From CAYNDB01 sp964395915 (lineage in GTDB: Bacteria; Nitrospinota_A; UBA7883; JAJRTC01): 14,175 nucleotides of DNA. Shown piece after piece: positions 6,356 through 13,812 of this stretch. The DNA lies in NCBI GenBank assembly GCA_964395915.1, contig CAYNDB010000066.1, forward strand, positions 1 to 14,175. The letters run 5' to 3'. Within the stretch, counting starts at the first letter, position 1. Each line of letters begins with the position of its first letter. The notes under the pieces are model-generated. The model ran no database searches, had not been told where the DNA came from, and was given only the letters and a program-made list of their open reading frames with translations. Both the position numbers and the translations under genes were made by a program.

Positions 6356-8766
6356 GACATATGCTCCTTATTGCCAAGCTCCATCAATCCTTCCGTAACC
6401 GTAATCAAATCGCCCACGTCTTTGCCATACGCGTCCGCCCCAATCTCTTTTGCAAATGATTTTGTCACCACAGCTCCGCCGATCATAACTTTATAGGGCA
6501 AACTGCTTGCCTTGATTTCGTCTATAACAACTTTCATCTGCATCATGGTAGTAGTCATAAGCGCGGATAGCGCTACGATATCGGCGCTGTTTTCCTTGGC
6601 GGCAGAAAGTATATCCTCCATCGGCACATTCTTGCCCAAGTCAATCACATTGAACCCGAAATTCGCAAGCATGATAACGCAGATATTTTTCCCAATATCG
6701 TGAATGTCCCCTTTCACCGTGGCAAAAACAATGGTCCCCTTATCCACGGTTTCCGTTTTGCTCTCTTTAATAATAGGGTCCAATACGGCCACACCACGCT
6801 TCATCGTATCGGCGGCCGCAACAAGGTGCGGGATGAACTTCTTGCGCTGGGCAAAAAGATTTCCCAAATGACGTATGGCTGGCGTCATCACATCCACAAA
6901 CACACTCATTGCGTCTGCGCCTTCATCAACAGCGGCTTTGGTAAGGTCGGTTATAGAGTCCTTGTCACCCTCCACTATGGCGTCCGATATTTTTTCCAAC
7001 GTTGTCCGCGGGCCCTTGCTCTCCTTTTTACTTCCCTCTTCCTTCTCCTCCATCATGTCGATGTAAACGCGACACTCCTGATCCCTCCCGGAAAAAAGCG
7101 AGGCCGCGGCCACCGCCCTGGTCATATCTTCGTCATAAGGATTGACTATAGCCGCGTCGAGACCAGCTCCTATCGCCATTGCCAGGAACGAATTGTTAAT
7201 ATACTTTCGTTGCGGCAGGCCGAATGAAACATTTGAAACTCCAGCGACCGTGGCGCATCCAAACTCCTTTTTCACAAGACGTATCGTCTCAAGGGTCTGG
7301 CGCGCTCCCTCCTGCATGGCGGAAACCACCAGAGCAAGGCAATCGAACATTACCCGCTCTTTAGGAATACCGTGATCCTCCAGGTACAACAATATTTTCT
7401 CAGCTATTTTTATCCGGTCGACGGCTTTTTCAGGTATATCGTCACCCGCCAGAAGCGCGATAGTGGAGGCTCCATATTTTTTGAGAATTGGAACGACCTC
7501 ATCCAACCGCTCATCCTCTCCATTTATGGAGTTTATAAGCGCCCGGCCCGGATATAGTTTTAGCCCCGCTTCAAGGGCGGAAGCGTATGAGCTATCTATC
7601 ACCAGCGGTATCGGCACGACGTTCTGGATACCGACAACAGCCCGCTCCATCGCCTTCGCTTCGTCCACAAGTGGCACACCGACGTTTACGTCCAGCGCCA
7701 TTGCGCCCATTTCGAACTGTTTGCGAGCGTCGGCGATTATCATGTCAACCCGCCCTTCTTTTATCGACTCGGCGAATTTTTTCCGTCCGGTAGGGTTTAT
7801 CTTCTCCCCTATTTTCACAAACGGCTGCCCGTCGCCAACCTGTATGGTCGCCATACGGCTGGTAAACGACATACCGCGCCATACAGAACGTTCTCTAGGC
7901 TTTACGCCCTGCAACCCGTTTGCAATCATCCTGATATATTCCGGCGTGGACCCGCAACATCCGCCGATAATGTTCGCCCCGACGTCAACGAACTTTTTCG
8001 CGTAGCCTGCAAGCTCTTCCATCGACATTTCGAACACAGTCTTGCCGCCCCTGTTCACAGGAAGCCCGGCGTTAGGCTCAACAGCCACCGGCATGGTGGT
8101 TGTGGTAGCAAGCCGTTCGACGATATCAACCATCGGCTCCGGCCCGACAGAACAGTTCACCGCTATAATATCGACGTTTAACCCTTCGAGCGTCACAGCG
8201 GCTGTGGCGGCGTCTGTTCCTGTATCGGTCACACCATCTGCGCCGTAGGTCATCGAAGCCAGGACCGGGATATCCCCGCGAACCTCATTGGCCGCAATCA
8301 CGGCGGCCCGCATCTCCATAAGGTCGAACATGGTTTCGATGGCGATAAGGTCTACACCGGCTTCCACCAGCGCTTTCATCTGCTCAGCGAATATCGATAC
8401 GCCTTCGTCGAACGGTATGTCTCCGGCAGGAGCTATTATGCCGCCCAACGGGCCGACGTCACCTGCGATAAAACAATTTGGAGCGGCTTCACGGGCAATT
8501 TCCACAGCCGCCTTGTTAATGTCTTTTAGCTTGTTCGCCGCATCGTATTCGGCAAGACGCAATCTGCTGGCGCCAAAAGTGTTGGTGATGATAATATTCG
8601 CGCCGGCTTCGGCATATTCCCTATGTGCTTTAAGGATTTCTTCGCGGTTTTCAAGGTTCCACAGGTCTGGAGCGTAACCCATCGGCAGGCCCCTGTTCTG
8701 CAAAAGGGCGCCCATGGATCCATCCAGGATCAATATCCTTTTTTTAAGTTCGGACAGCAATGACAT
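6352..8766 (-). CDS. metH: Cobalamin-dependent methionine synthase, short form without reactivation domain
   Basis: This cytoplasmic enzyme moves a methyl group from 5-methyltetrahydrofolate to homocysteine through methylcobalamin, giving methionine and tetrahydrofolate. The 804 residues hold three modules: homocysteine-binding barrel (about 1-290) with zinc ligands C205 (in VNCSVGPEP) and C270-C271 (in IIGGCCGSTPE); pterin-binding barrel (about 315-570) with GEKINPTGR, MALDVNVG and INSINGE; and the cobalamin region, a helical cap (about 590-670) plus Rossmann-like domain with DxHxxG motif at 687-692 (H689 ligates cobalt), SAL at 734-736 and MIGGAVV at 761-767. E. coli MetH is about 1227 residues; the C-terminal AdoMet-binding reactivation domain is absent, as in a known short class. 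It starts at ATG 8766 with AAAGAG ten bases upstream. The lipoprotein gene overlaps its stop; moaE lies 117 bases upstream on the same strand. Confidence 0.97.
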   Translation of the reverse strand: MSLLSELKKRILILDGSMGALLQNRGLPMGYAPDLWNLENREEILKAHREYAEAGANIIITNTFGASRLRLAEYDAANKLKDINKAAVEIAREAAPNCFIAGDVGPLGGIIAPAGDIPFDEGVSIFAEQMKALVEAGVDLIAIETMFDLMEMRAAVIAANEVRGDIPVLASMTYGADGVTDTGTDAATAAVTLEGLNVDIIAVNCSVGPEPMVDIVERLATTTTMPVAVEPNAGLPVNRGGKTVFEMSMEELAGYAKKFVDVGANIIGGCCGSTPEYIRMIANGLQGVKPRERSVWRGMSFTSRMATIQVGDGQPFVKIGEKINPTGRKKFAESIKEGRVDMIIADARKQFEMGAMALDVNVGVPLVDEAKAMERAVVGIQNVVPIPLVIDSSYASALEAGLKLYPGRALINSINGEDERLDEVVPILKKYGASTIALLAGDDIPEKAVDRIKIAEKILLYLEDHGIPKERVMFDCLALVVSAMQEGARQTLETIRLVKKEFGCATVAGVSNVSFGLPQRKYINNSFLAMAIGAGLDAAIVNPYDEDMTRAVAAASLFSGRDQECRVYIDMMEEKEEGSKKESKGPRTTLEKISDAIVEGDKDSITDLTKAAVDEGADAMSVFVDVMTPAIRHLGNLFAQRKKFIPHLVAAADTMKRGVAVLDPIIKESKTETVDKGTIVFATVKGDIHDIGKNICVIMLANFGFNVIDLGKNVPMEDILSAAKENSADIVALSALMTTTMMQMKVVIDEIKASSLPYKVMIGGAVVTKSFAKEIGADAYGKDVGDLITVTEGLMELGNKEHMS
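6364..6369 (-). promoter_or_regulatory. Ribosome binding site AAGGAG within metH for the lipoprotein gene
   Basis: The minus strand reads AAGGAG here, eight bases before GTG 6355. It lies within the last codons of metH and decides the GTG start of the lipoprotein; no ATG start would keep the signal peptide intact. Confidence 0.7.
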
Positions 8767-8800
8767 TGGACTATGACTCTTTCCAGTTTTATGTTTGAAC

Positions 8801-8816
8801 GCTTACGAGGCTTACG
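8801..8816. repeat. Short direct repeat upstream of metH
   Basis: GCTTACG occurs at 8801-8807 and again at 8810-8816, a 9-bp period. The second copy also sits in AGGCTTACGCCT (8808-8819), a 4-bp stem; on the metH transcript its loop reads GUAA, a GNRA tetraloop. The repeats lie 35-50 bases before the metH ATG. They could be a regulator site or leader structure. The rest of the 8767-8883 gap is AT-rich; no riboswitch of a known class and no terminator were recognised. Confidence 0.3.
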
Positions 8817-8883
8817 CCTTTAAATTTTAGCCGCAACCAAATATTTTTATGAGAGCTTATATTACCATGCCATTTTTTATTTT

Positions 8884-9300
8884 TTAAGGATGCTCTTCCA
8901 CCCACCGTTTTCCACTTAGAGCATACTCTTCTTTCCAGATTGGCACATGCTTCTTAAGCTCGTCTATCGTCCATTCGCAGGCATCGAAAGCGGCGGCGCG
9001 ATGCTGGCTGGTTACCACAATAAGGACAATGTTATCGCTTATCTGAAGCTCGCCAAAACGATGTATAACATGGCAGTTCAATATATCGAATTTCTCCCTG
9101 GCGCCTTCCTCCAGTTTCTCGAGCTCTTTCTCCGCCATTTTGGCGTAGCGTTCAAAGCTTAGCTTCGATATTTTTTCACCACGGGAGATGTCACGAACCG
9201 TCCCCAGGAAGCTCACCGCCGCGCCTGTGCCGGTATCCTTTTCAACAAGAGCCCGTATCTCCGCCCCAACGTCGAAATCTTCTGTTTGCAACCTTGCCAT
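8884..9300 (-). CDS. moaE: Molybdopterin synthase catalytic (large) subunit
   Basis: MoaE pairs with MoaD to insert two sulfurs into cyclic pyranopterin monophosphate, forming molybdopterin for molybdenum cofactor. The 138-residue protein is close to family length (about 150). Visible family features are SFLGTVRD (30-37), VIHRFGEL (78-85), SQHRAAAFDACEW (98-110) and DELKKHVPIWKEE (113-125). H100, R101, K116 and K123 align with the E. coli active-site residues H103, R104, K119 and K126. The ATG at 9300 has GGAGG six bases upstream, and that sequence is part of the last two codons of moaD. The genes are separated by two bases, so coupled translation at near equal amounts is likely, as suits a heterotetramer. 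Confidence 0.96.
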   Translation of the reverse strand: MARLQTEDFDVGAEIRALVEKDTGTGAAVSFLGTVRDISRGEKISKLSFERYAKMAEKELEKLEEGAREKFDILNCHVIHRFGELQISDNIVLIVVTSQHRAAAFDACEWTIDELKKHVPIWKEEYALSGKRWVEEHP

Positions 9301-9302
9301 AA

Positions 9303-9551
9303 CTAACCTCCAGACATAGGTGGAAGGATGGCTATTTCGTCAGAATCGTCAACCATATCTCCAACTTGCGCTATATCTTGATTGACGGCATATAGCATCC
9401 CGCTGCTTATCAGAATAGCCGGATCTTTTGAAGCCTTTTCCGCGGCAATTACAAGAATCTCCCGAAGCGCCACAGGTTTATCCAGCTGAATGGACACCTC
9501 ATCTAATCCCATCCGGTTTTTAACAGAAGCGAAAAATTTTACGGTCGCCAT
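9303..9551 (-). CDS. moaD: Molybdopterin synthase sulfur carrier (small) subunit
   Basis: MoaD is a ubiquitin-fold protein whose C-terminal glycine is adenylated and then converted to a thiocarboxylate, the sulfur source for MoaE. The 82 residues match the family length (E. coli 81). They begin ATVKFFASVKN, typical of the first beta strand, and end IAILPPMSGG, with the required terminal Gly-Gly at 81-82. The ATG at 9551 has GGGAG seven bases upstream. It is the first gene of a moaD-moaE unit that may continue into metH; its promoter must lie in the 9552-9767 region shared with moaA, but I could not place it with confidence. Confidence 0.95.
   Translation of the reverse strand: MATVKFFASVKNRMGLDEVSIQLDKPVALREILVIAAEKASKDPAILISSGMLYAVNQDIAQVGDMVDDSDEIAILPPMSGG
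9307..9311 (-). promoter_or_regulatory. moaE ribosome binding site embedded in moaD Gly-Gly codons
   Basis: GGAGG, six bases before the moaE ATG, is formed by the final GGA and GGT codons of moaD. One short sequence thus encodes the obligatory C-terminal di-glycine and starts the partner subunit. Confidence 0.8.
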
Positions 9552-9767
9552 ATCAATACTCCCTTATTTTTTTAACCCGGGCCATTGGAGAAATATCTAC
9601 AACAATAATTCGCCGAACTTAATTGCGTAAACCATTCATAATCATAGCGCTGGAGCATTAAAATACTAAAATTTTTTCTGATATTTGCTTTTGGCGTGAC
9701 ACAAGCATACTTCCTTGCTCTAATAAATCGTTGTATTATACAGAATACCTTGAGGGGGAGATGGCCC
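9552..9767. other. Divergent intergenic region between moaD and moaA
   Basis: This AT-rich 216-bp region must hold promoters for both molybdenum cofactor units. The best plus-strand candidate is TTGCTC (9715-9720), 16 bp, TATACA (9737-9742), about 20 bases before the moaA ribosome binding site, only a moderate match. No clear minus-strand promoter stands out. A CCCGGG palindrome lies at 9576-9581. I saw no convincing molybdenum cofactor riboswitch fold, FNR-type or ModE-type site by eye. Confidence 0.5.
9715..9742 (+). promoter_or_regulatory. Candidate moaA promoter
   Basis: TTGCTC and TATACA are separated by 16 bp; they match the sigma70 hexamers in three and four positions. Transcription would start close to 9750, leaving a leader under 20 bases before the moaA start at 9768, with the ribosome binding site just inside it. 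An overlapping TATTAT at 9734-9739 is an alternative -10. Weak evidence. Confidence 0.3.
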
Positions 9768-10769
9768 ATGGGGTCTGATATGAGCGGCCAGTTGATAGAC
9801 GGAAACGGTCGCATAATCGAATATCTTCGTGTCTCTGTCACCGACCGGTGCAATCTTCGTTGCACATATTGCATGCCTCCATCCGGGGTTGAGGTTAAGC
9901 CGCGGTGCGATATCCTCCGCTACAAAGACCTGTTGCGACTTATAGAAATATTTGCGGGCATAGGTATTCGCAAAGTACGGCTTACCGGTGGAGAGCCGCT
10001 AGTCCGAAAAGGAATAATCGGGTTTATCGACCAGATAAACCATATCCCCGGCATCGAACAAATCACGCTTACCACAAATGGGGTAGCTTTGGGGAAAATG
10101 GCGACACCGCTAATAAACGCGGGCGTAACCAAGGTTAATATCAGCCTGGATTCTTTAGATCGCGCTAAATACAAGCATATCACTGGAGCGGACGAACTTT
10201 TAAGAGCGCGTAACGGCATTCAGGCCGCGATAGACGCGGGGTTCAAGTCAGTGAAAATAAACATGGTGGTGATGAAAGGCGTAAACGATGATGAAGTTGG
10301 AAAGTTTGTCGAGCTAACAAAGTCGATGAAAATTCAGGTTCGTTTTCTGGAGTTCATGCCAGCGACCCCCTCGGTCTGGAGCGATGAAAAATTTATCCCG
10401 ATAACCGAGGTTAAGAAACGGGTCGGCGAAATCGAAAAACTTGTCCCATGCGCCAAAGAGCAATGGAGCGGACCGGCGAAGGTATATAAATTTAACGAGG
10501 CCTTAGGCGAGATAGGGTTCATCGCCGCTGTCACCAGCCATTTTTGCGGAGATTGCAACCGGCTGCGCCTCACATCTTCCGGAGAGCTTGTAAACTGCCT
10601 CTTTAATCGGGATCGAGAGGACTTGAAATCTATGTTAATAGCGGGCGCGTCCAATGCGGAAATAGAGGATACTATCCGCCTTTCGGTAAAAGGGAAAAAC
10701 GCTATCAGGGTTTTACCGACCCACGCTGAAAACGAGCTTTCCCAGAATATGTCCGCTATCGGCGGATAA
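9768..10769 (+). CDS. moaA: GTP 3',8-cyclase, radical SAM enzyme of molybdenum cofactor synthesis
   Basis: MoaA uses S-adenosylmethionine and two [4Fe-4S] clusters to turn GTP into (8S)-3',8-cyclo-7,8-dihydro-GTP, which MoaC (not in this window) converts to cyclic pyranopterin monophosphate. From ATG 9768 the product has 333 residues (E. coli 329). The radical-SAM cluster motif CNLRCTYC has cysteines at 28, 32 and 35, followed by LTGGEPLVR at 72-80. The second, GTP-binding cluster has C260 and C263 (HFCGDCNRLRL) and C277 (VNCLF). The protein ends Ser-Ala-Ile-Gly-Gly; the terminal Gly-Gly is conserved and needed for activity in studied MoaA. ATG 9768 is chosen because GGGGGAG lies seven bases before it; the longer frame from GTG 9696 adds a non-homologous hydrophobic tail and has no such site. 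It ends 7 bp from convergent sufU. Confidence 0.97.
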   Translation: MGSDMSGQLIDGNGRIIEYLRVSVTDRCNLRCTYCMPPSGVEVKPRCDILRYKDLLRLIEIFAGIGIRKVRLTGGEPLVRKGIIGFIDQINHIPGIEQITLTTNGVALGKMATPLINAGVTKVNISLDSLDRAKYKHITGADELLRARNGIQAAIDAGFKSVKINMVVMKGVNDDEVGKFVELTKSMKIQVRFLEFMPATPSVWSDEKFIPITEVKKRVGEIEKLVPCAKEQWSGPAKVYKFNEALGEIGFIAAVTSHFCGDCNRLRLTSSGELVNCLFNRDREDLKSMLIAGASNAEIEDTIRLSVKGKNAIRVLPTHAENELSQNMSAIGG

Positions 10770-10776
10770 AATACGT

Positions 10777-11220
10777 CTATTCAGTAGTCGTAGCCTTATT
10801 TTTCTCTATAGCGCAGGAGGCCGTGTGCCATGCCAGCGTGGCGCATTTTACTCGTGAAGAATATTCACGCACTCCGGCAAGAACTGAAAGCTTGCCAAGC
10901 TCGGCGGGATTACCATCAGTTTCCCCTTTAACCATCTTCTGGAACTTGTCAAACGAGGCCTTGAATTCATCTACCGTCTTTCCTTTGACATAGCCTGTCA
11001 TAAGCGACGCGCTCGCCTTTGATATGGCGCACCCTGATCCTGTGAAGCTGATATCGCGTATTACTTCACCGTCAAGCTCCAGAAATATTGTAAGCTCGTC
11101 TCCGCACAGGGGGTTCTTGCCGTCACAGGAATCGGTAGCCTCCGAAAGGCTCCGATAATTCCTCGGGTTACGATTGTGATCGAGTATCACACGCTGGTAA
11201 AGATCGTTTTTATATGACAT
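10777..11220 (-). CDS. sufU: SufU-type iron-sulfur assembly / zinc-dependent sulfurtransferase protein
   Basis: SufU is an IscU-fold protein that accepts persulfide sulfur from SufS and passes it to the SufBCD scaffold; in Bacillus it binds zinc. The 147-residue product has the three family cysteines C39 (NPLCGDE), C64 (GSGCAISKAS) and C126 (VKCATLAW), with D41 beside the first, matching the Cys-Asp-Cys-Cys site of B. subtilis SufU. The extra stretch between the second and third cysteines (about 84-116, DEFKASFDKFQKMVKG onward) is the insertion that separates SufU from classic IscU. It is the last gene of the suf operon; its ATG shares one base with the sufS stop (TGATG), and its GGAGA ribosome binding site lies within sufS. 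IscU is the alternative name, but context and insertion favour SufU. Confidence 0.92.
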   Translation of the reverse strand: MSYKNDLYQRVILDHNRNPRNYRSLSEATDSCDGKNPLCGDELTIFLELDGEVIRDISFTGSGCAISKASASLMTGYVKGKTVDEFKASFDKFQKMVKGETDGNPAELGKLSVLAGVREYSSRVKCATLAWHTASCAIEKNKATTTE

Positions 11221-12473
11221 CAGGAGAACATCTCCATAGCCTTGCGCACGCCTTCGGCCAGCGCGTCCAGTTCTTCATGTGTATTGTAAAAAGAAACGGA
11301 AGCGCGCGCCGTGGCCGGAACGCCAAAACGTCGCATGGCGGGCTGTGCGCAATGGTGGCCGCCGCGAACGGCAATACCTTCCTCGCCAAGGATAGTCACC
11401 AGGTCATGCGGGTGAACCGTATCAAGTGTAAAAGAGATAATTCCAGATTTTTCTTTCGCGTTCCCTATGATCTTTAACCCGTCGATTCCTTGAAGCAGGG
11501 AGGTTCCGTATTCGAGCAGATCGTTTTCATATAAGGATATCTTCTCAAACCCGCAATCGCGGATAAAGTCTACCGCGGCGCCAAGCCCTATAACCTGCGT
11601 AATAGGTGGCGTGCCCGCCTCAAACCGCAGAGGTGGCTCCACAAACGTAGTCTTTTCAAACGTCACGGTCTCGATCATCTCGCCGCCTGTGACATATGGC
11701 GGCATTGTTTTTAAAATATCAAACTTGCCGTACAAAACACCCACGCCGCTGGGGCCATACATTTTGTGTCCGGAAAAAACAAAGAAATCGCAGTCTATAT
11801 CTTTCACGTTCACTCTCATATGCGGGGCGCTTTGCGCTCCATCGATAAGGACTACGGCTCCCGCGTCATGAGCCATCGCAGCAATTTTCTTCACAGGGTT
11901 GATCGTCCCCAGCGCATTGGACACATGAGTGACCGCGACTATTTTCGTATTGCCGTTTAACAGCTTGGCGTACTCATCCATTAAAAGATCGCCGTTGTCA
12001 TCAACAGGAATAACCTTGAGCGAGGCTCCCGTATCCTCACACACCACCTGCCACGGGATAATATTGGCATGATGCTCAAGATGGCTGATAATGATCTCGT
12101 CACCTTCGCTCAAAAATTTACGGCCATAACTTTGCGCCACAAGGTTTATCGACTGTGTGGCTCCGCTGGTAAACACTATCTCTCTGGAATCGTCCGTTCC
12201 GACAAACCGCGCAACCTTATCCCGCGCCTTCTCATATTCATCCGTAGCCGCTTCGCCCAGCTTGTATGAGCCACGCCGCACCGTGGCGTATTCGTCCGTT
12301 TCAAACCTTATCATCCTGTTTATAACGCTCCATGGCTTCTGGGTAGTCGCCGCGTTATCAAGATAAACTAAAGGTTTGCCATTGACTGATTTTGCCAGCA
12401 TCGGAAACTCGCTGCGAAGCGTTTCTATAGATATGCCGTTTCTGGCGTCAGGAGTGTCAACCTGCTTGGACAT
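11220..12473 (-). CDS. sufS: Cysteine desulfurase SufS
   Basis: A pyridoxal-phosphate enzyme that takes sulfur from cysteine as a persulfide for iron-sulfur cluster assembly, leaving alanine. The 417 residues match the family (about 405-420). Visible motifs are YLDNAATTQKP (37-47), the cofactor-stacking region HLEHHANIIPW (131-141), DGAQSAPH (211-218), cofactor lysine K237 in FSGHKMYGPSG and active-site C375 in RGGHHCAQP. It resembles group II (SufS/CsdA) desulfurases rather than IscS/NifS. The start at ATG 12473 has GGAGG six bases upstream. The first 17 bases overlap the end of sufD, and its stop overlaps the sufU start, so translation is probably coupled along the operon. Its partner sulfur acceptor is expected to be the adjacent SufU; no sufE was seen. 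Confidence 0.97.
   Translation of the reverse strand: MSKQVDTPDARNGISIETLRSEFPMLAKSVNGKPLVYLDNAATTQKPWSVINRMIRFETDEYATVRRGSYKLGEAATDEYEKARDKVARFVGTDDSREIVFTSGATQSINLVAQSYGRKFLSEGDEIIISHLEHHANIIPWQVVCEDTGASLKVIPVDDNGDLLMDEYAKLLNGNTKIVAVTHVSNALGTINPVKKIAAMAHDAGAVVLIDGAQSAPHMRVNVKDIDCDFFVFSGHKMYGPSGVGVLYGKFDILKTMPPYVTGGEMIETVTFEKTTFVEPPLRFEAGTPPITQVIGLGAAVDFIRDCGFEKISLYENDLLEYGTSLLQGIDGLKIIGNAKEKSGIISFTLDTVHPHDLVTILGEEGIAVRGGHHCAQPAMRRFGVPATARASVSFYNTHEELDALAEGVRKAMEMFS
11223..11235 (-). promoter_or_regulatory. Hairpin covering the sufU ribosome binding site
   Basis: On the minus strand the ribosome binding sequence GGAGA (11235-11231) is followed, after TGT, by its exact complement TCTCC (11227-11223), ten to zero bases before the sufU ATG. 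In the mRNA these could form a 5-bp stem with a 3-base loop that hides the site until a ribosome finishing sufS melts it. The stem is short, so the effect is uncertain. Confidence 0.4.
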
Positions 12474-13800
12474 ATGCAGCCTCCAGTTTTAAGATGAGAG
12501 CGCGCTGGATATCGTCGATGCCCGTAAAATCCTCAACATCCCTGAAAACCCCTTCGATGAAGCCTGCGATAAGCTTCAGCCTGGCTTCCTTTTCGCTTAA
12601 GCCGCGCGCTCGCATATAGAAAAGTTGCTCTTCATCGATCTTGCCTGAGGTGGCTCCGTGGGCGCATTTCACGTCATCGGCGTATATCATAAGATTAGGC
12701 TTTGAATCGGCATGGCCACGATCGGTCAGAACCATGTTTTTTATCATCTGGTTTGATTTGGTCAACTGCGCGCCTCTGTGAACGATCACTGTCGTATCTA
12801 CGCTAGACCTTCCCTTGTCCAGGACGACATTCCTGAAAATCTGGTCGCTTACACAATTTGGCGATTCATGATGAACCTGCGCATATACGTGCGACTGGTC
12901 TGAGCCAGACAACACCGATCCAGAATTTAAATGAAATTCCGCTTCAGCGCCCTGCATACGTGCCTCGTAATGACTGCGGTAAAGCCTTGCCCCTGTGGAG
13001 ATATCAGTGGCTGAAAATTTCGCGCCCGCCCCTAAAGTTGCACGGTTCTTCGCAAAATTCCATACGTCATGACTATCATCGTTTACCTGAACATATTTCA
13101 GGGAGGCGCCATCCTCAAGCTTGAAATGGTGGACGGAGTTTATAAAGCCGCTACACTTGGCTCCCGCATATTTCAGGAGTATCTTCGCATCAGAGCCCGC
13201 CCCGGCTTTCACAAACGTAAGAGGTGTCGTCATCGCGGACACAGACTTTAAACCTGTTGAAAAATTCAATATCTGCAAAGGCGCGGGAAGCTTTGCGGAA
13301 GGCTCTATTTCGATTACAACTCCTTGCGTCGCAAAAGCCGAGTTGATAGCGGCGAACACATCGTTTTCTTTTTCAACTGCGTCAACGAGGTATTGCCTGA
13401 TCTCCGGGTCGGCCACCGCTTTATCAAGCGGCTTTATTTTCACCGCTTTATCAAGGCCGGATGTATCCGACAACGACTTGTTATACACCCCGTTTACCAA
13501 CGTTATCAAACTTCGCCCGCATCCAGGATATATGTGAGGCCGTATCAAGGTTGTATAGCTATCATTGGAACGATAATCATACGAATCCAAACCACTTGAA
13601 ATAAGCTCCGTCGTGTTGACGAAGGTGAACATTTCATGCTTGCGCTGCGGAAACTTTAACGATTCGAACTTTTCTATCCCCGCCTCGTTCAAAAACAGTA
13701 AATCATGGCTGGATTTGTCCGTATGAAGAAATCTTCTATACGAATCCAGAACATAGGCTTCATGTCCTTTTTTTAAAGTTGAAGCTACCGAGGTTGTCAT
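12457..13800 (-). CDS. sufD: Fe-S cluster assembly scaffold subunit SufD
   Basis: SufD forms the SufB-SufC-SufD complex on which new iron-sulfur clusters are built. The 447-residue protein has a helical N-terminal part (about 1-150), a central region of short beta repeats (about 160-370) typical of the SufB/SufD beta-helix, and the family C-terminal motif DDVKCAHGATSGKIDEEQ at 375-392, followed by FYMRARGLSEKEARLKL. H381 in this motif aligns with E. coli SufD H360, needed for cluster formation. Length and position right after sufC favour SufD over SufB (usually about 470-495 residues), though the two are paralogues. ATG 13800 has AAGGA eight bases upstream and lies 12 bases after the sufC stop. 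Its 3' end overlaps sufS by 17 bases. Confidence 0.93.
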   Translation of the reverse strand: MTTSVASTLKKGHEAYVLDSYRRFLHTDKSSHDLLFLNEAGIEKFESLKFPQRKHEMFTFVNTTELISSGLDSYDYRSNDSYTTLIRPHIYPGCGRSLITLVNGVYNKSLSDTSGLDKAVKIKPLDKAVADPEIRQYLVDAVEKENDVFAAINSAFATQGVVIEIEPSAKLPAPLQILNFSTGLKSVSAMTTPLTFVKAGAGSDAKILLKYAGAKCSGFINSVHHFKLEDGASLKYVQVNDDSHDVWNFAKNRATLGAGAKFSATDISTGARLYRSHYEARMQGAEAEFHLNSGSVLSGSDQSHVYAQVHHESPNCVSDQIFRNVVLDKGRSSVDTTVIVHRGAQLTKSNQMIKNMVLTDRGHADSKPNLMIYADDVKCAHGATSGKIDEEQLFYMRARGLSEKEARLKLIAGFIEGVFRDVEDFTGIDDIQRALILKLEAAYVQAG

Positions 13801-13812
13801 AACAGTTTTCCT

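Noticed and set aside
8824..8829. TAAAAT on the minus strand as a metH -10 box
   Set aside because: No -35-like hexamer lies 16-18 bp upstream, and such hexamers are frequent in this AT-rich gap.
8767..8883. Cobalamin or SAM riboswitch ahead of metH
   Set aside because: The gap is 117 bases and AT-rich; no B12-box or SAM-riboswitch core was recognised, and a cobalamin riboswitch would not fit.
9696..9767. N-terminal extension of moaA from GTG 9696
   Set aside because: The added residues are not like MoaA, no ribosome binding site precedes the GTG, and GGGGGAG sits at ideal distance before ATG 9768.
9552..9767. Molybdenum cofactor riboswitch upstream of moaA or moaD
   Set aside because: I could not trace its paired stems by eye, and the best moaA promoter leaves under 20 bases of leader. 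An Infernal search with the MOCO_RNA_motif model would settle it.
10752..10766. TCCGC/GCGGA stem at the moaA end as a terminator
   Set aside because: Only five pairs and no T-run on either strand; it is also part of conserved codons for the terminal Ile-Gly-Gly.
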